Made by a program: the position numbers and the translations under genes. Of a DNA stretch of 64,000 nucleotides, positions 17,631-26,684 are shown in pieces; positions within the stretch are counted from its first letter, which is position 1; each line of letters begins with the position of its first letter. This stretch comes from Actinomyces oris (lineage in GTDB: Bacteria; Actinomycetota; Actinomycetes; Actinomycetales; Actinomycetaceae), in the NCBI RefSeq assembly GCF_001553935.1, contig NZ_CP014232.1, positions 124,001 through 188,000 on the forward strand, written 5' to 3'. The notes beneath the pieces were generated by a model. The model had not been told where the DNA came from. It ran no database searches and worked only from the letters and a program-made list of their open reading frames with translations.

Positions 17631-17660
17631 ACGCTACGCATAAAACCTTGGGTTTGTCAG
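17631..17660 (-). promoter_or_regulatory. candidate sigma-A promoter of hup
   Basis: On the minus strand CTGACA (-35, 17660-17655) and TAGCGT (-10, 17636-17631) are separated by 18 bp, giving a leader of about 45 nt before the ribosome binding site and ATG 17578. Confidence 0.45.
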
Positions 17661-17780
17661 GTCAGACCGGAGTGTCGCGCTGGGTAGCGAGTAACAATTC
17701 GCACATTTGCACCACAGCAGTCACACCCGTCACACACGGAGCAAGTCCCGGAACGACGCCGTTTCCTTGCGCCCTTCCGC

Positions 17781-18530
17781 TCAGTCCTTCCACAGGGCGC
17801 CGGGCAGCGCGCTGGCGAACCACGAGGTGATGGTCGTCGGGTGGGTGATGGCAGTACCAACCACGACGGCGAAGGCCCCGTGCTCCATGGCGGCAGCCGC
17901 CTGCGCGGGCGTGTGCACCCTGCCCTCCACCACCAGCGGGACCTCCGCGATGCCGGCGACCTGGTCGACGAGCTCGAGGTCGGGCCCGTCGGTCTTGGGA
18001 CGCTCCCCGGTGTAGCCGGCCAGGGTGGTCCCCAGGATGTCCACTCCCGCGTCCTGTGCGGCCTTGGCGTCATCCAGGGAGCCGCAGTCGGCCATGATGA
18101 GGACCTCGGGGCGGGCCGCCCGCAGCCCCTCGACGGTCTGGGCCAGACTCAACCCATCGGGGCGGGGGCGCCGGGTGCCGTCCAGCGCCACGATCTGGCT
18201 TCCGGTGGCGGCCACGGCGATGGCGTGGGTGAGGGTCGGAGTGATGAAGACGCCGTCGTGGCCGTCCTTCCACAGGCCAATGACGGGGACGTCGACGTGC
18301 TGGCAGATGAGGGCCAGGTCCGCCAGCCCCTGTGCGCGGATGCCGACGGCGCCGCCGGCGACGCAGGCCTGGGCCACCTGGTCCATGGTGCGGGGGTCGC
18401 GCATGGGCTCACCCGGGTAGGCCTGGGCGGAGGCGATGAGTCCTCCCTTGAGACGTTCCAGAACGGGGTGCATCCCCGCGGAGGCGGCCTGCGTCTGCGT
18501 TGACGGCTGTGAGGGTGACTGCTCGGTCAT
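17781..18530 (-). CDS. nanE: N-acetylmannosamine-6-phosphate 2-epimerase
   Basis: Converts ManNAc-6-P to GlcNAc-6-P in sialic-acid catabolism. The 249-aa TIM-barrel protein has GGLIASAQAYPGEPMRDP, the family block WKDGHDGVFITPT, ALDGTRRPRPDG, LIMADCGSLDDAKAAQDAG, and the C-terminal phosphate-binding FAVVVGTAITHP. The N-terminal 20 residues are Ser/Gln-rich and probably disordered. The gene is 36 bp downstream of nanK on the same strand, so nanA-nanK-nanE read as one cluster. Confidence 0.94.
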   Translation of the reverse strand: MTEQSPSQPSTQTQAASAGMHPVLERLKGGLIASAQAYPGEPMRDPRTMDQVAQACVAGGAVGIRAQGLADLALICQHVDVPVIGLWKDGHDGVFITPTLTHAIAVAATGSQIVALDGTRRPRPDGLSLAQTVEGLRAARPEVLIMADCGSLDDAKAAQDAGVDILGTTLAGYTGERPKTDGPDLELVDQVAGIAEVPLVVEGRVHTPAQAAAAMEHGAFAVVVGTAITHPTTITSWFASALPGALWKD

Positions 18531-18566
18531 AGGTGTGTCCTGTCTGATGGAGCCCGAGGCGTGAGG

Positions 18567-19607
18567 CTAGGGGCGGTGGTTGTCGTTGCTGGCGGCCAGG
18601 GCGAGGGCGCCGCGAGCCGCACCGACGATCGGCGCGGTGGTCCCCAGCGTGGCGGGAAGGATCTTGATGGGGGCCAGGGGGTCGATGATCTCTGCGGCGA
18701 AGGTCTGCCGCAGGGGCTCCCACCACAGGTCACCGGCGCGGGCCAGGCCACCGGAGACGACGACGACGTCGGGGTCGATCACGGTGACCAGTCCTGCCAG
18801 GGCTCTGCCCAGGCAGGCGGCCGAGTCGCGGTAGACCTCCGCGGCGATGTCATCCCCGGCAGCGGCGCGCTCCTCAACCCCGCGGGCGTCGGGAATGTCG
18901 GGGTCTCCGCCCTTGTCCAGGTAGCGGCGGTGGATCTGGGGTCCGGCGGTGACGCCCTCCAGGTGCCCGGTCCTGCCGCAGGTGCAGGGTTCGCCCTGGG
19001 CCCCGGGGACGGGGACGTGGCCGATCTCGCCGGCCACATGATGGGCGCCCCTGCGGGTTCGCCCATCGAGGACGAGGGCGCCGCCGACCCCGGTACCCAC
19101 CGCCACCATGAGGACGACCTCAGCCCCGGTACCGGCACCGAGCCAGGCCTCTCCGGCGGCGTAGGCGTCGACGTCGTTCTCGACGTGGATCGGCAGCTCA
19201 CCCAGCCCCTGGGCGGCGAGCCGCTCGCGAACGCCGGCGGCGACCTGCGTGCCGGCCCATCCGGTGATGGCGTCAGTGGCTGACAGGATGGTCCCTCGCT
19301 CGACGTCGACGACGCCGGCCGTGCCGATCCCGACCGCCGTGATCGCCGCGGCCTTGCCGGGCTCCTGGTGCGTTCCGGTCTCGACGACCGTCGAGATCAG
19401 GCCGCTGATGGCATCGAGCATGGCGGCAGGCCCCTCGTGAGCCGGGGTCGGGCAGGAGCTCACCGGTCCTTGCAGGGTTCCGCCGGAGTCGACCAGCGCG
19501 GCAGCCATCTTGGTGCCGCCCAGGTCGAGTCCGACGACGAGCGGCGCCCGATCGGACGGAGATGGCAATGGAGCAAGGGGGTTGGGTGGGAGGACATCCT
19601 GACTCAT
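18567..19607 (-). CDS. nanK: ROK-family N-acetylmannosamine kinase
   Basis: Phosphorylates ManNAc to ManNAc-6-P (role assigned from family and context). The 346-aa ROK kinase shows the ATP-binding VVGLDLGGTKMAAALVD, ENDVDAYAAGEAWLG, the zinc-site His in VAGEIGHVPV, and the motif CTCGRTGHLEG. The usual ROK zinc motif is CxCGxxGCxE; here the third Cys is His, which may alter or replace the metal ligand. ATG 19607 is chosen because the longer frame upstream is a shadow of nanA. A glucokinase role is possible but less likely between nanA and nanE. Confidence 0.88.
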   Translation of the reverse strand: MSQDVLPPNPLAPLPSPSDRAPLVVGLDLGGTKMAAALVDSGGTLQGPVSSCPTPAHEGPAAMLDAISGLISTVVETGTHQEPGKAAAITAVGIGTAGVVDVERGTILSATDAITGWAGTQVAAGVRERLAAQGLGELPIHVENDVDAYAAGEAWLGAGTGAEVVLMVAVGTGVGGALVLDGRTRRGAHHVAGEIGHVPVPGAQGEPCTCGRTGHLEGVTAGPQIHRRYLDKGGDPDIPDARGVEERAAAGDDIAAEVYRDSAACLGRALAGLVTVIDPDVVVVSGGLARAGDLWWEPLRQTFAAEIIDPLAPIKILPATLGTTAPIVGAARGALALAASNDNHRP

Positions 19608-19718
19608 GAGGCTCTCCGGTGGAATGTGGGGCGCTGACGCACCGGGTTTGGAAGAAGGGATGAGGGCAGCCGCAGGAGGCCGCCTGGAGCGAGTCTCAGC
19701 GCCTCGCCGCTGCCACAG

Positions 19719-19768
19719 CGGCTGCATGCCCGGATCGGTCGGTGCCGCGACCACCGGCCATGCAGCCG
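19719..19768 (-). terminator. hairpin between nanA and nanK
   Basis: 10-bp stem CGGCTGCATG / CATGCAGCCG enclosing a 30-nt GC-rich loop that can itself fold, 9 nt past the nanA stop. It may terminate or attenuate transcription from nanA into nanK. Confidence 0.45.
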
Positions 19769-19776
19769 CCGGGAGG

Positions 19777-20697
19777 TCAGATGAGGCCCTGGGCCTTGAC
19801 GATCTCCAGGACCCGCTCCTTGGTCTCGCCCTCGAGCGCCTTGACGGGGAAGGCCATCTCGTTGGTGGCGATGATCCCGATAGCCTCCATGGCGGTCTTG
19901 AAGGCGCCAATGCCGGTCGCATCGGCCGAACGGCCCTGGGGCACGAAGACGATCTCAAAGCCGGCGCAGACCTCGTCCTGGAGACGGCGCACCTCGTCCC
20001 ACGCCCCCTCGCGGGAGGCCTTCCACATCTCGGCGTAGCGGACCGGGTCCACGTTGCCGTACCCGGGGACGAGGCCGTCGGCACCCAGCAGCAGCATGCC
20101 GTCGACGACGCACTCGTGGCCGGTCAGAAGGGCCAGGGGGTGGCCCGCGGCCTCATTGGCGGCCACCAGCCTGCGGAAGGCGACGTCGTTGCCGGAGGAG
20201 TCCTTGACACCGGCCAGGACACCCTCCTTGCCCAGCTCGACGAGCAGTTCGCAACCGAGCTTCGCGCCGCCAAGGCGCACGGGGACGTCGTAGGCGAAGA
20301 CTGGGACGTCGATGGCCGCGGCGATGGCTCGGAAGTGAGCCTTGATCTCCTCGGCGTCGTTGAGCGCGTAGAACGGGCAGGTGGCCACGATCGCCTCAGC
20401 GCCCAGGGCGGCTGCCCGACGAGCCTGGTCAATGACCCGGTGGGCGGTGGTGTCGATGGCACCGGCGAGCACCGGGACGCGTCCTGCCGCAGCCTTGACG
20501 ACCCGCTCGATGACGGCGTCGCGCTGGGCGTCGGTGAGGTAAGCGACCTCTCCGGAGGACCCCAGAGCGAACAGGCCGTTGACACCACCGGCGATGAGGT
20601 GCTCGACGACCTTGTCCAGGCTGTCGAAGTCAACCTCGCCCGCGGCGGTGAAAGGGGTGACGACCGGCGGGATGACGCCGGTGAAACGGTTGTCCAT
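19777..20697 (-). CDS. nanA: N-acetylneuraminate lyase (DapA/NanA family)
   Basis: Class I aldolase that splits sialic acid into ManNAc and pyruvate. About 306 aa from ATG 20697 (or 312 from ATG 20715). The barrel shows GVIPPVVTPF, ALGSSGEVAYLT, the Schiff-base Lys in AGVKDSSGN, and FYALNDAEEIKAHF. ATG 20697 is favoured because GAAGAGAG lies 8 nt before it. Sequence alone cannot separate NAL from other DapA-family aldolases; assignment rests on nanK, nanE and the SatABCD-like importer alongside. A three-unit operator sits 34-54 bp upstream. Confidence 0.87.
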   Translation of the reverse strand: MDNRFTGVIPPVVTPFTAAGEVDFDSLDKVVEHLIAGGVNGLFALGSSGEVAYLTDAQRDAVIERVVKAAAGRVPVLAGAIDTTAHRVIDQARRAAALGAEAIVATCPFYALNDAEEIKAHFRAIAAAIDVPVFAYDVPVRLGGAKLGCELLVELGKEGVLAGVKDSSGNDVAFRRLVAANEAAGHPLALLTGHECVVDGMLLLGADGLVPGYGNVDPVRYAEMWKASREGAWDEVRRLQDEVCAGFEIVFVPQGRSADATGIGAFKTAMEAIGIIATNEMAFPVKALEGETKERVLEIVKAQGLI

Positions 20698-20730
20698 TGT
20701 GGTGACTCTCTTCATTGAAAGGTTATCGGA

Positions 20731-20751
20731 CGTCTGACATCTGACGTCACG
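20731..20751. promoter_or_regulatory. NanR-type operator A (upstream of nanA)
   Basis: Three contiguous 7-bp units, CGTCTGA-CATCTGA-CGTCACG, upstream of nanA. The same heptamer pattern recurs before satB and satA. E. coli NanR, also a GntR/FadR-type protein, binds tandem short direct repeats, which supports the reading. Confidence 0.65.
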
Positions 20752-20825
20752 AGGTATTGTTGCAGATGCTCCCGGTTGGCGCCACCCCGGCGCCCGGGTC
20801 TCCTAGCGACCGTATGTACCGGTGG

Positions 20826-20851
20826 GGGGCGGACCCGAGTGGGTCCGCCCC
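20826..20851 (-). terminator. terminator hairpin after satD
   Basis: Perfect 11-bp stem GGGGCGGACCC / GGGTCCGCCCC with a GAGT tetraloop, 44 bp beyond the satD stop, closing the satBCD transcript before the nanA promoter region. Confidence 0.65.
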
Positions 20852-20894
20852 TCACCTGGAGGTGCTGACGCCGGCAGCGGCCGGAGCCGGCTAC

Positions 20895-21722
20895 TCAGAC
20901 ATCGAGCAGTGAGGGCACTGCCGACAGCAGAGTGCGCGTGTACTCCTCCTGAGGATTGTTGAAGATCTCCTCGGTGGTGTTGAGCTCGAGGATCTTGCCG
21001 AAGTACATGACGGCGATCCGGTCCGAGACGTAGCGCACCGTGTTGATGTCGTGACTGATGAACACCAGCCCCAGTCCCAAGGAGGCCTTGAGGTCCTGGA
21101 GGAGGTTGAGCACCTGGGCGCGCACCGAGACGTCCAGGGCGGAGGTGGGCTCGTCGGCCACGATGATGTCGGGGTCCAGGGCGAGCGCTCGGGCGATGGC
21201 GACGCGCTGGCGCTGACCACCGGAGATCTGCCGAGGCAGCACATTGAGTGCGCTGGGGGGCAGCCCGACCAGGTGGAGCAGGTCGCGCACCTTGGCCTCA
21301 CGTTCCTTCGGCGAGCCGATTCCGTGGACGTTGAGCGGGTCGATGAGCGCGTCGTGCACGATCATGCGCGGGTTGAGGGCCGTGGCCGGGTCCTGGAAGA
21401 CCACCGAGATGCTGCGCCCGAGCTCACGACGGTCCGAGGCCGAGCGCCCCAACGGACGGCCCTTGAAGATGACCTCACCGGAGGTGACCGGCTGCAGCCC
21501 AACCATGACTCGGGCGGTGGTGGACTTGCCGCACCCCGACTCCCCCACGAGTCCCAGCGTCTCTCCGCGCTTGACACTCAGCGAGACGTCGTTGACCGCG
21601 TGAACCGTGTCCGGGTTGAACAGGCCACCGGTGCGGGACTTGTGGATGACGTTGACGTTCTTGAGCTCGACGACCGGCTGGTCCTCGCTCCATGAGGACG
21701 ATGCAGACGTGTTGGATGACAT
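20895..21722 (-). CDS. sialic-acid ABC importer, ATPase subunit 2 (SatD/SiaI-like)
   Basis: A 275-aa ATPase of the oligopeptide/dipeptide (DppF) subfamily: Walker A GESGCGKSTTAR at about residue 59, signature [15 protein letters not shown], Walker B IIVADEPTSALDV and the C-terminal FGKILELNTTEEIFNNPQEEYTRTLL, which includes the peptide-transporter-type tail. The start overlaps the satC stop (ATGA). With satA, satB and the satC fusion it matches the SatABCD system of Haemophilus ducreyi and SiaEFGI of Corynebacterium. Substrate is inferred from the nan genes and shared operators. Confidence 0.85.
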   Translation of the reverse strand: MSSNTSASSSWSEDQPVVELKNVNVIHKSRTGGLFNPDTVHAVNDVSLSVKRGETLGLVGESGCGKSTTARVMVGLQPVTSGEVIFKGRPLGRSASDRRELGRSISVVFQDPATALNPRMIVHDALIDPLNVHGIGSPKEREAKVRDLLHLVGLPPSALNVLPRQISGGQRQRVAIARALALDPDIIVADEPTSALDVSVRAQVLNLLQDLKASLGLGLVFISHDINTVRYVSDRIAVMYFGKILELNTTEEIFNNPQEEYTRTLLSAVPSLLDV

Positions 21723-23872
21723 CAGTGCTTCTCCTTCGCGAGCAGAGCCTCGAGCTCGGGGGTGATGGCGTAGCTGTGCTCCGTCGTGCCCGGCACGGGC
21801 TTGAGCACCGGACGGGTCTCAAGTCCGACCGTCGGGTGGGCCGATCGCGGCGCGAACCGGTCTCCCTTGACGAACTCGCTGGGTGAGGGGACGACCCCTC
21901 GCACCTGGTGGAGTCGCTTGGAGCCGGCCTCGATGGAGAGCACCGCACCGAGAAGGCCGCGGGTGTACTCGTGAACCGGGTTGGCCAGCAGCTCGCTGGT
22001 GGGCGCCTGCTCAACCACCTGGCCCGCGTACATCACCGTGATCCGGTGGGCCAGCTTGGCCACGAGGGCCAGGTCGTGCGAGACGAAGACCATCGCGAAG
22101 CCGAGCTTCTCACGCAGCTCGTTGAGCAGGTCGATGACCTGCTTCTGAACGGTCACGTCCAGCGCGGTCGTCGGCTCGTCGGCCAGGACCAGGGAGGGGT
22201 CACGGGTCAGCGCCATGGCGATGAGAACGCGCTGACGCTGACCGCCGGAGAGCTCGTGCGGGTAGCTGCGCAGCGTGCGCTTGGGGTCGAGCCCCACCAG
22301 CTCGAGCAGCTCTTCGGCACTGCGGGTGCCTCCGCGCGCGCTGAGCTGGGCCATCTGAGTGCGGATGAGCATGGAGGGGTTCAGTGAGGACAGAGCGTCC
22401 TGGTAGACCATGCTCATCTCGTGACCGCGCAGCGCGTTGTGCTCGGCCGGCGTCATCTCAAGGATGTTGCGTCCCTTGAAGAGGATCTCACCGGAGATCC
22501 GGGCCGAGGGGGGCAGCAGCCCCATGACGGCCATCGAGCTGATGGACTTACCGCAGCCGGACTCCCCCACCAGGCCCATGGTCTCGCCCGGACGCACGGA
22601 GAAGGAGACGCCATCGACGATGTTGACCTCACCGTGCTGCTCGGGGAAGGCGATCGTGAGGTTCTTGACCTCCAGAACCGGATCCTCGCCGGTGTCCTCG
22701 TAGACCAGGCGGTCCCGCCGGGCAAGCTCGGCCACCCGCAGGGAGCTGAGCCGCTCGGACAGGGGAACGTCCTCTGTCGCAGGGGCGACAACGCCGGTCA
22801 GAGAGCTCAGCCCGTTGTCGGCATCGTCCCCGTCGGCGACGGAGGCGTTAGCGACCACCGCCTCGGCGGCGTCGTCCCAGGCGTTCAGGGTCTCCTGAGC
22901 CTCCATGGCCTCCTCATCGGCCTGAACATCGGGCTTGGCCTTGATGCGCGGCGAGGCCATCGCATCGGTCAGTCCCTCGGACAGGACGTTGAGGCACAGG
23001 GTGGTGATGAGGATGAGCAGGCCGGGGAAGAAGGTCGGCCACCAGTGGCCCGACAGGAGCAGCTCCTTGCCCTCGGAGAGCATGTTGCCCCAGGTCGGGG
23101 TGTTGACGGACTTGATGCCCGCGCCGATGAAGGACAGCGAGGCCTCGAAGACGATCGCGTCGGCCACCAGGACGGTTGCGAAGACCATGATCGGGGCGAT
23201 GCAGTTGCGGGCCACGTGCTTGAGCAGGATCCACGGCACCGGGGCCCCCATCACCTTGGAGGCGGCCACATAGTCCTCCCCGAACTGGGAGATGATGTTG
23301 GCACGCACCACGCGGGTGAGCTGGGGGATGTAGAGGATGCCAATGGAGACGATGATGACCGGCAGCATCGGCAGGCGGGTCGACATCGCCGAGACGAGGA
23401 CGGCCGCCAGAGCGATGCCGGGGAAGGACATGACGACGTCGAGCACGCGCATGAGGGTCTCAGCGATCCACTTGCGCGACGTGGCGGCAACGGCCCCGAG
23501 GACCGAGGCCACCACAAGGGCCAGACCGGTGGCCGTCAGGCCCACGACCAGCGAGACCCTGGCGCCGTAGACGGCACGGGAGAAGATGTCACGACCGGTT
23601 CCGTCCGTCCCGAACAGGTGAGACGCGGACGGGGCGACGACCGGATCGGAGGAGGTCACCTCACCGACGCCCTCGATGTAGGAGGTCGTCTTGGTCTCCG
23701 CCAACCCGGTGGCACCGGGAGAGTAGGGGGCGATGATGGGAGCCAGGATGGCGACCAGGGCGATGAGGCCCAGCACGATGATGGCGATCTTGGAGCCGAC
23801 AGGAAGCGCCTTCCAGCCCTGGAAGCGCAGCCCGGGCCGCGAGGCCTTATCCAGTGTGGAGCGGTGCAGCAT
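21722..23872 (-). CDS. sialic-acid ABC importer, fused permease-ATPase (SatC/SiaG-like)
   Basis: A 716-aa fusion. Residues 1-300 are a DppC-type permease: first membrane segment IAIIVLGLIALVAILAPIIA, then a periplasmic loop with HLFGTDGTGRDIFSRAVYGAR and five more segments containing the EAA-like loop YVAASKVMGA. A charged linker of about 90 residues (300-395) leads to a complete ABC ATPase from about 397: Walker A GESGCGKSISS, LSGGQRQRVLIAMAL, DEPTTALDV and a peptide-transporter C-terminus. Permease-ATPase fusion is the hallmark of SatC. Both ends overlap neighbours by ATGA, so satB, satC and satD are translationally coupled. Confidence 0.88.
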   Translation of the reverse strand: MLHRSTLDKASRPGLRFQGWKALPVGSKIAIIVLGLIALVAILAPIIAPYSPGATGLAETKTTSYIEGVGEVTSSDPVVAPSASHLFGTDGTGRDIFSRAVYGARVSLVVGLTATGLALVVASVLGAVAATSRKWIAETLMRVLDVVMSFPGIALAAVLVSAMSTRLPMLPVIIVSIGILYIPQLTRVVRANIISQFGEDYVAASKVMGAPVPWILLKHVARNCIAPIMVFATVLVADAIVFEASLSFIGAGIKSVNTPTWGNMLSEGKELLLSGHWWPTFFPGLLILITTLCLNVLSEGLTDAMASPRIKAKPDVQADEEAMEAQETLNAWDDAAEAVVANASVADGDDADNGLSSLTGVVAPATEDVPLSERLSSLRVAELARRDRLVYEDTGEDPVLEVKNLTIAFPEQHGEVNIVDGVSFSVRPGETMGLVGESGCGKSISSMAVMGLLPPSARISGEILFKGRNILEMTPAEHNALRGHEMSMVYQDALSSLNPSMLIRTQMAQLSARGGTRSAEELLELVGLDPKRTLRSYPHELSGGQRQRVLIAMALTRDPSLVLADEPTTALDVTVQKQVIDLLNELREKLGFAMVFVSHDLALVAKLAHRITVMYAGQVVEQAPTSELLANPVHEYTRGLLGAVLSIEAGSKRLHQVRGVVPSPSEFVKGDRFAPRSAHPTVGLETRPVLKPVPGTTEHSYAITPELEALLAKEKH

Positions 23873-24837
23873 CAGATGCTCCTGATTCGTGGGTTGACGA
23901 GGACGTAGAGCATGTCAACGACGATGTTGATGATGATGAAGGCCAGTGCCACCGTGATGGAGACGCCTTGGACGATGTTCACGTCGTTGCGGGTGATGCC
24001 CTGGAAGATGAGCTGGCCCATTCCCTTGATGTTGAAGATCATCTCGATGACGACGGCGCCTCCCATGGCGTAGCCGATGCGCAGTCCCAGCACGGTCAGC
24101 GGAGTGATGAGCGCGTTGCGCAGCACGTTGCGGGCCACAACGACGTTCTTGGGAATACCGCCGCCGATGGCGGTGCGCACGTAGTCGCGGTCGAGCTCCT
24201 CAACCATGGCGGTACGCACCACACGGGTGAGCGAGCCGGCGTTGGGCACCGCGATGGCCAGTGCCGGCAGGAAGATCTGATTGAGGTACGTTCCCGGATC
24301 CTCGCTGAAGGGAACCCACTCGGACACCAGCGCGGGGAAGGTCCCCGTTCCCCCCGGGATGTCGGAGAACCACTGAATGAGCAGCAGGGCGAGCCAGAAG
24401 GACGGGGTGGCCAGGGAGGCGATGGAGATGACGCGGATGACCTGGTCCTGCCACTTGTCGCGGTAGAGGGCCGCCGTAATGCCCAGGACCGTGGCCACGA
24501 TGACGGCGACGAAGATTCCGATGAAGGTCAGCTGGAGCGTGATCGGGAACGCATCGGCCACCATGCCGGTGATCTTGACACCGGTGAAGGAGGTACCGAG
24601 GTCGCCGTGGATCAGACCCAGGAGGTACTCCCAGAACCGCTTGAGAAGGGGATCGTTGAGATGGTGGGCGACTCGGTACTGCTCGAGGGCGTCTGGCGTG
24701 GCCGACTCGCCCAGCGCGAGACGCGCCGGGTCCGCCGAGGAGAACGACATGACGACGAAGACGAGCAGCGTCACGCCCAGCACCATGACCGGCAGCGCGA
24801 CCAGGCGCCGTCCGATCAGGCGGATGAGGTTGGACAC
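23872..24837 (-). CDS. sialic-acid ABC importer, permease subunit 1 (SatB/SiaF-like)
   Basis: A 321-aa DppB-type permease with six predicted membrane segments; the N-terminal IRLIGRRLVALPVMVLGVTLLVFVVM and ARLALGESATPDALEQYR with DLGTSFTGVK in the periplasmic loop are typical. The start is GTG 24837, preceded by AAGGAGCATTTCA; the upstream ATG frame has no such site. It begins the satBCD coupled unit, which has its own operator (24923-24943) separate from satA. Confidence 0.87.
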   Translation of the reverse strand: MSNLIRLIGRRLVALPVMVLGVTLLVFVVMSFSSADPARLALGESATPDALEQYRVAHHLNDPLLKRFWEYLLGLIHGDLGTSFTGVKITGMVADAFPITLQLTFIGIFVAVIVATVLGITAALYRDKWQDQVIRVISIASLATPSFWLALLLIQWFSDIPGGTGTFPALVSEWVPFSEDPGTYLNQIFLPALAIAVPNAGSLTRVVRTAMVEELDRDYVRTAIGGGIPKNVVVARNVLRNALITPLTVLGLRIGYAMGGAVVIEMIFNIKGMGQLIFQGITRNDVNIVQGVSITVALAFIIINIVVDMLYVLVNPRIRSI

Positions 24838-24922
24838 TGAAATGCTCCTTTGCGTTAGCGTCCTGCCGCCTGAGGTGGCGGCTGGGTGGCGTGGCAGCTG
24901 CAGAGCGAGCTGCCACGCCAAT

Positions 24923-24943
24923 TGTCTGATGTCTGACGTCAGA
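24923..24943. promoter_or_regulatory. NanR-type operator B (upstream of satB)
   Basis: Three contiguous units TGTCTGA-TGTCTGA-CGTCAGA. The last two also form the perfect 12-bp palindrome TCTGACGTCAGA. Located 86-106 bp before the satB GTG and after the satA terminator hairpin. Confidence 0.7.
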
Positions 24944-24995
24944 TTGCAAGTCCGTTGCTTTCACCTTGGACGCATTGACGCCACGAGCACAGCAC

Positions 24996-25033
24996 GGGCG
25001 GTGCGGCACCCGCTGGCGACTGCCGCACCGCCC
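24996..25033 (-). terminator. hairpin between satA and satB
   Basis: Perfect 13-bp stem GGGCGGTGCGGCA / TGCCGCACCGCCC with a 12-nt loop, 12 bp past the satA stop. It probably ends or attenuates the satA message, making binding protein more abundant than permeases. Confidence 0.65.
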
Positions 25034-25044
25034 GCACACGAGCC

Positions 25045-26670
25045 TCAGGACTTGGTCGACCCCGTCCCCACGAAGGACAGGCCGGTCAGCGCGATGGGCT
25101 TGAAGTTCTCCAACGTCGTCGAGTCATAAGCCGTTGGAGCCTTGCGGTGGAAGATCGGGTAGAGCGGCACCTCCTCGGAGAGCTTGTCGAAGATCTCCTG
25201 CCACTTGGCGACCTGCTTGTCACCCTCCAGCTTGACCGCTTCCTCCAGCAGCTTCTGGACCGCGACCTGACTCTCCGAACCCTTCCAGTGCATCCGGGTC
25301 TCGGTCCACACGTCACCGCCGTACCACCAGCGCATGAGCAGGTCCGCGTCATTGCCGAAGACCGAGGGGTCTCCGGGAGCGATCAGCACGTCCCACGTGC
25401 CCTGTCCGGAGTCGATGAAGGAGTAGGTGTCCGCGGACTTCTTCTCGTCGTACTTGACCGTCACCCCCAGGGCCTCGAGGTTCTCACGGATGATGGGCCT
25501 GACGGCCGAGAACCAGCCGTGGTCCGTGCACAGCAGGTTGATAGTCGTGATGCCGGCCTCCGCCAGGAGCGACTTGGCCTTGGCCGCGTCCTTGGAGTAG
25601 ACCGTCTTGGCCTTCTTGTACGCGGGGTGCCCGTCCTGGACGAAACAGGTCGCCGGCGTCGCCAGGCCGGCCATGCCGGTGTTGCAGATCTTGGCGTAGT
25701 CCAGCGCGTAGAGCACCGCCTGCCGGGCCTTGGCGTTGGAGAAGGTGGTGTGGTTGAACATGGCGAAGAGCAGCCCGAAGCCCTGCTGCGCCGCCACCTT
25801 GACCGGGTCCTTGAGCGTCTTGAGGTTGGCTGCCGGAACGGCGTCGATGGCCTGCACGGAACTGGAGCTCATCGCGTTGGTGCGGGTGGTGTCGTCGGGC
25901 AGGATCTGCCAGGTCATAGACTTGGCCAGCGCCGGGCGAGGACCGTTGTACTTGTCGTTGCGCTCGAAGACGACCTTCTGGCTGCCGGCACCGTTGTCGG
26001 TCATCTTGTAGGGACCGCTTCCAGTGGGGCTCATGTCGAACTTCTTGGCGTCCGCCTCAACGATCGCCTTGGGGACGATCTTGACCACGCTCAGACGCTC
26101 CGCCACCAGAGAGAAGGCGTACTTGAGCTTAATGGTCACCGTGCCCGCATCCTTGGCTTCCACCTTGTCGATGAAGGGCAGGAACTGGGAGTACAGCGAC
26201 TTGTTGGCCGGGTCGAGCACGCGCGTGAAGGAGAAGACGACGTCGTCGGCAGTCACGGCCGAGCCGTCGGAGAACTTCGCATCCTTACGCAGCGCGACCT
26301 CATAGGTGGTGTCATCCACCTTCTTGGGCATCTCCGCCGCCAGAGCCGCGTACACCTCCCGGGTGGCCGGGTGGAGCTCGGTGAGCCCCTCCAGAGTGTG
26401 CCAGTTGGCAGCGACCGTCAGAGCCGACGACGTCGTCATCGGGTCGTAGCCGTTGGTGCCCAGCTCGTAGGAAATACCTGCGGTGATGACACCGTCCTTG
26501 TGGGTGACCTCCTGATCGGCAGCCATGCCGCTGGCCTTCGCGCCACCCGAGGCCTTGCCCTTACCGCCGCAGGCCGCAAGGCTGACGGCCAGACCAGCAG
26601 CCATTCCGAGGGTGCCGGTCAGCCTGATGAAGTCCCGGCGGCTGGAGCCGGCCGGAGTCGTGATCGCCAT
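25045..26670 (-). CDS. sialic-acid ABC importer, substrate-binding lipoprotein (SatA/SiaE-like)
   Basis: A 541-aa family 5 (peptide/nickel type) solute-binding protein. The N-terminus has a twin-arginine-like SSRRDFIRL (residues 9-17), a hydrophobic core and lipobox LAAC with Cys34, so it is probably a Tat-exported lipoprotein. The family 5 core is visible as YEVALRKDAKFSDGSAVTADDVVFSFTRVLD and later LLAEAGI and ALGVTVKYDEK. Start ATG 26670 follows AGGAGAGAATCA. Family 5 proteins usually bind peptides; sialic acid is inferred from the SatA/SiaE precedent, the nan cluster and the operator at 26685-26712. Confidence 0.86.
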   Translation of the reverse strand: MAITTPAGSSRRDFIRLTGTLGMAAGLAVSLAACGGKGKASGGAKASGMAADQEVTHKDGVITAGISYELGTNGYDPMTTSSALTVAANWHTLEGLTELHPATREVYAALAAEMPKKVDDTTYEVALRKDAKFSDGSAVTADDVVFSFTRVLDPANKSLYSQFLPFIDKVEAKDAGTVTIKLKYAFSLVAERLSVVKIVPKAIVEADAKKFDMSPTGSGPYKMTDNGAGSQKVVFERNDKYNGPRPALAKSMTWQILPDDTTRTNAMSSSSVQAIDAVPAANLKTLKDPVKVAAQQGFGLLFAMFNHTTFSNAKARQAVLYALDYAKICNTGMAGLATPATCFVQDGHPAYKKAKTVYSKDAAKAKSLLAEAGITTINLLCTDHGWFSAVRPIIRENLEALGVTVKYDEKKSADTYSFIDSGQGTWDVLIAPGDPSVFGNDADLLMRWWYGGDVWTETRMHWKGSESQVAVQKLLEEAVKLEGDKQVAKWQEIFDKLSEEVPLYPIFHRKAPTAYDSTTLENFKPIALTGLSFVGTGSTKS

Positions 26671-26684
26671 TGATTCTCTCCTGA

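Noticed and set aside
22421..23908. 495-aa plus-strand open frame opposite satC
   Set aside because: Low-complexity Gly/Asp/Arg/His composition, no ribosome binding site, and fully antisense to a gene with clear ABC motifs; a GC-driven shadow.
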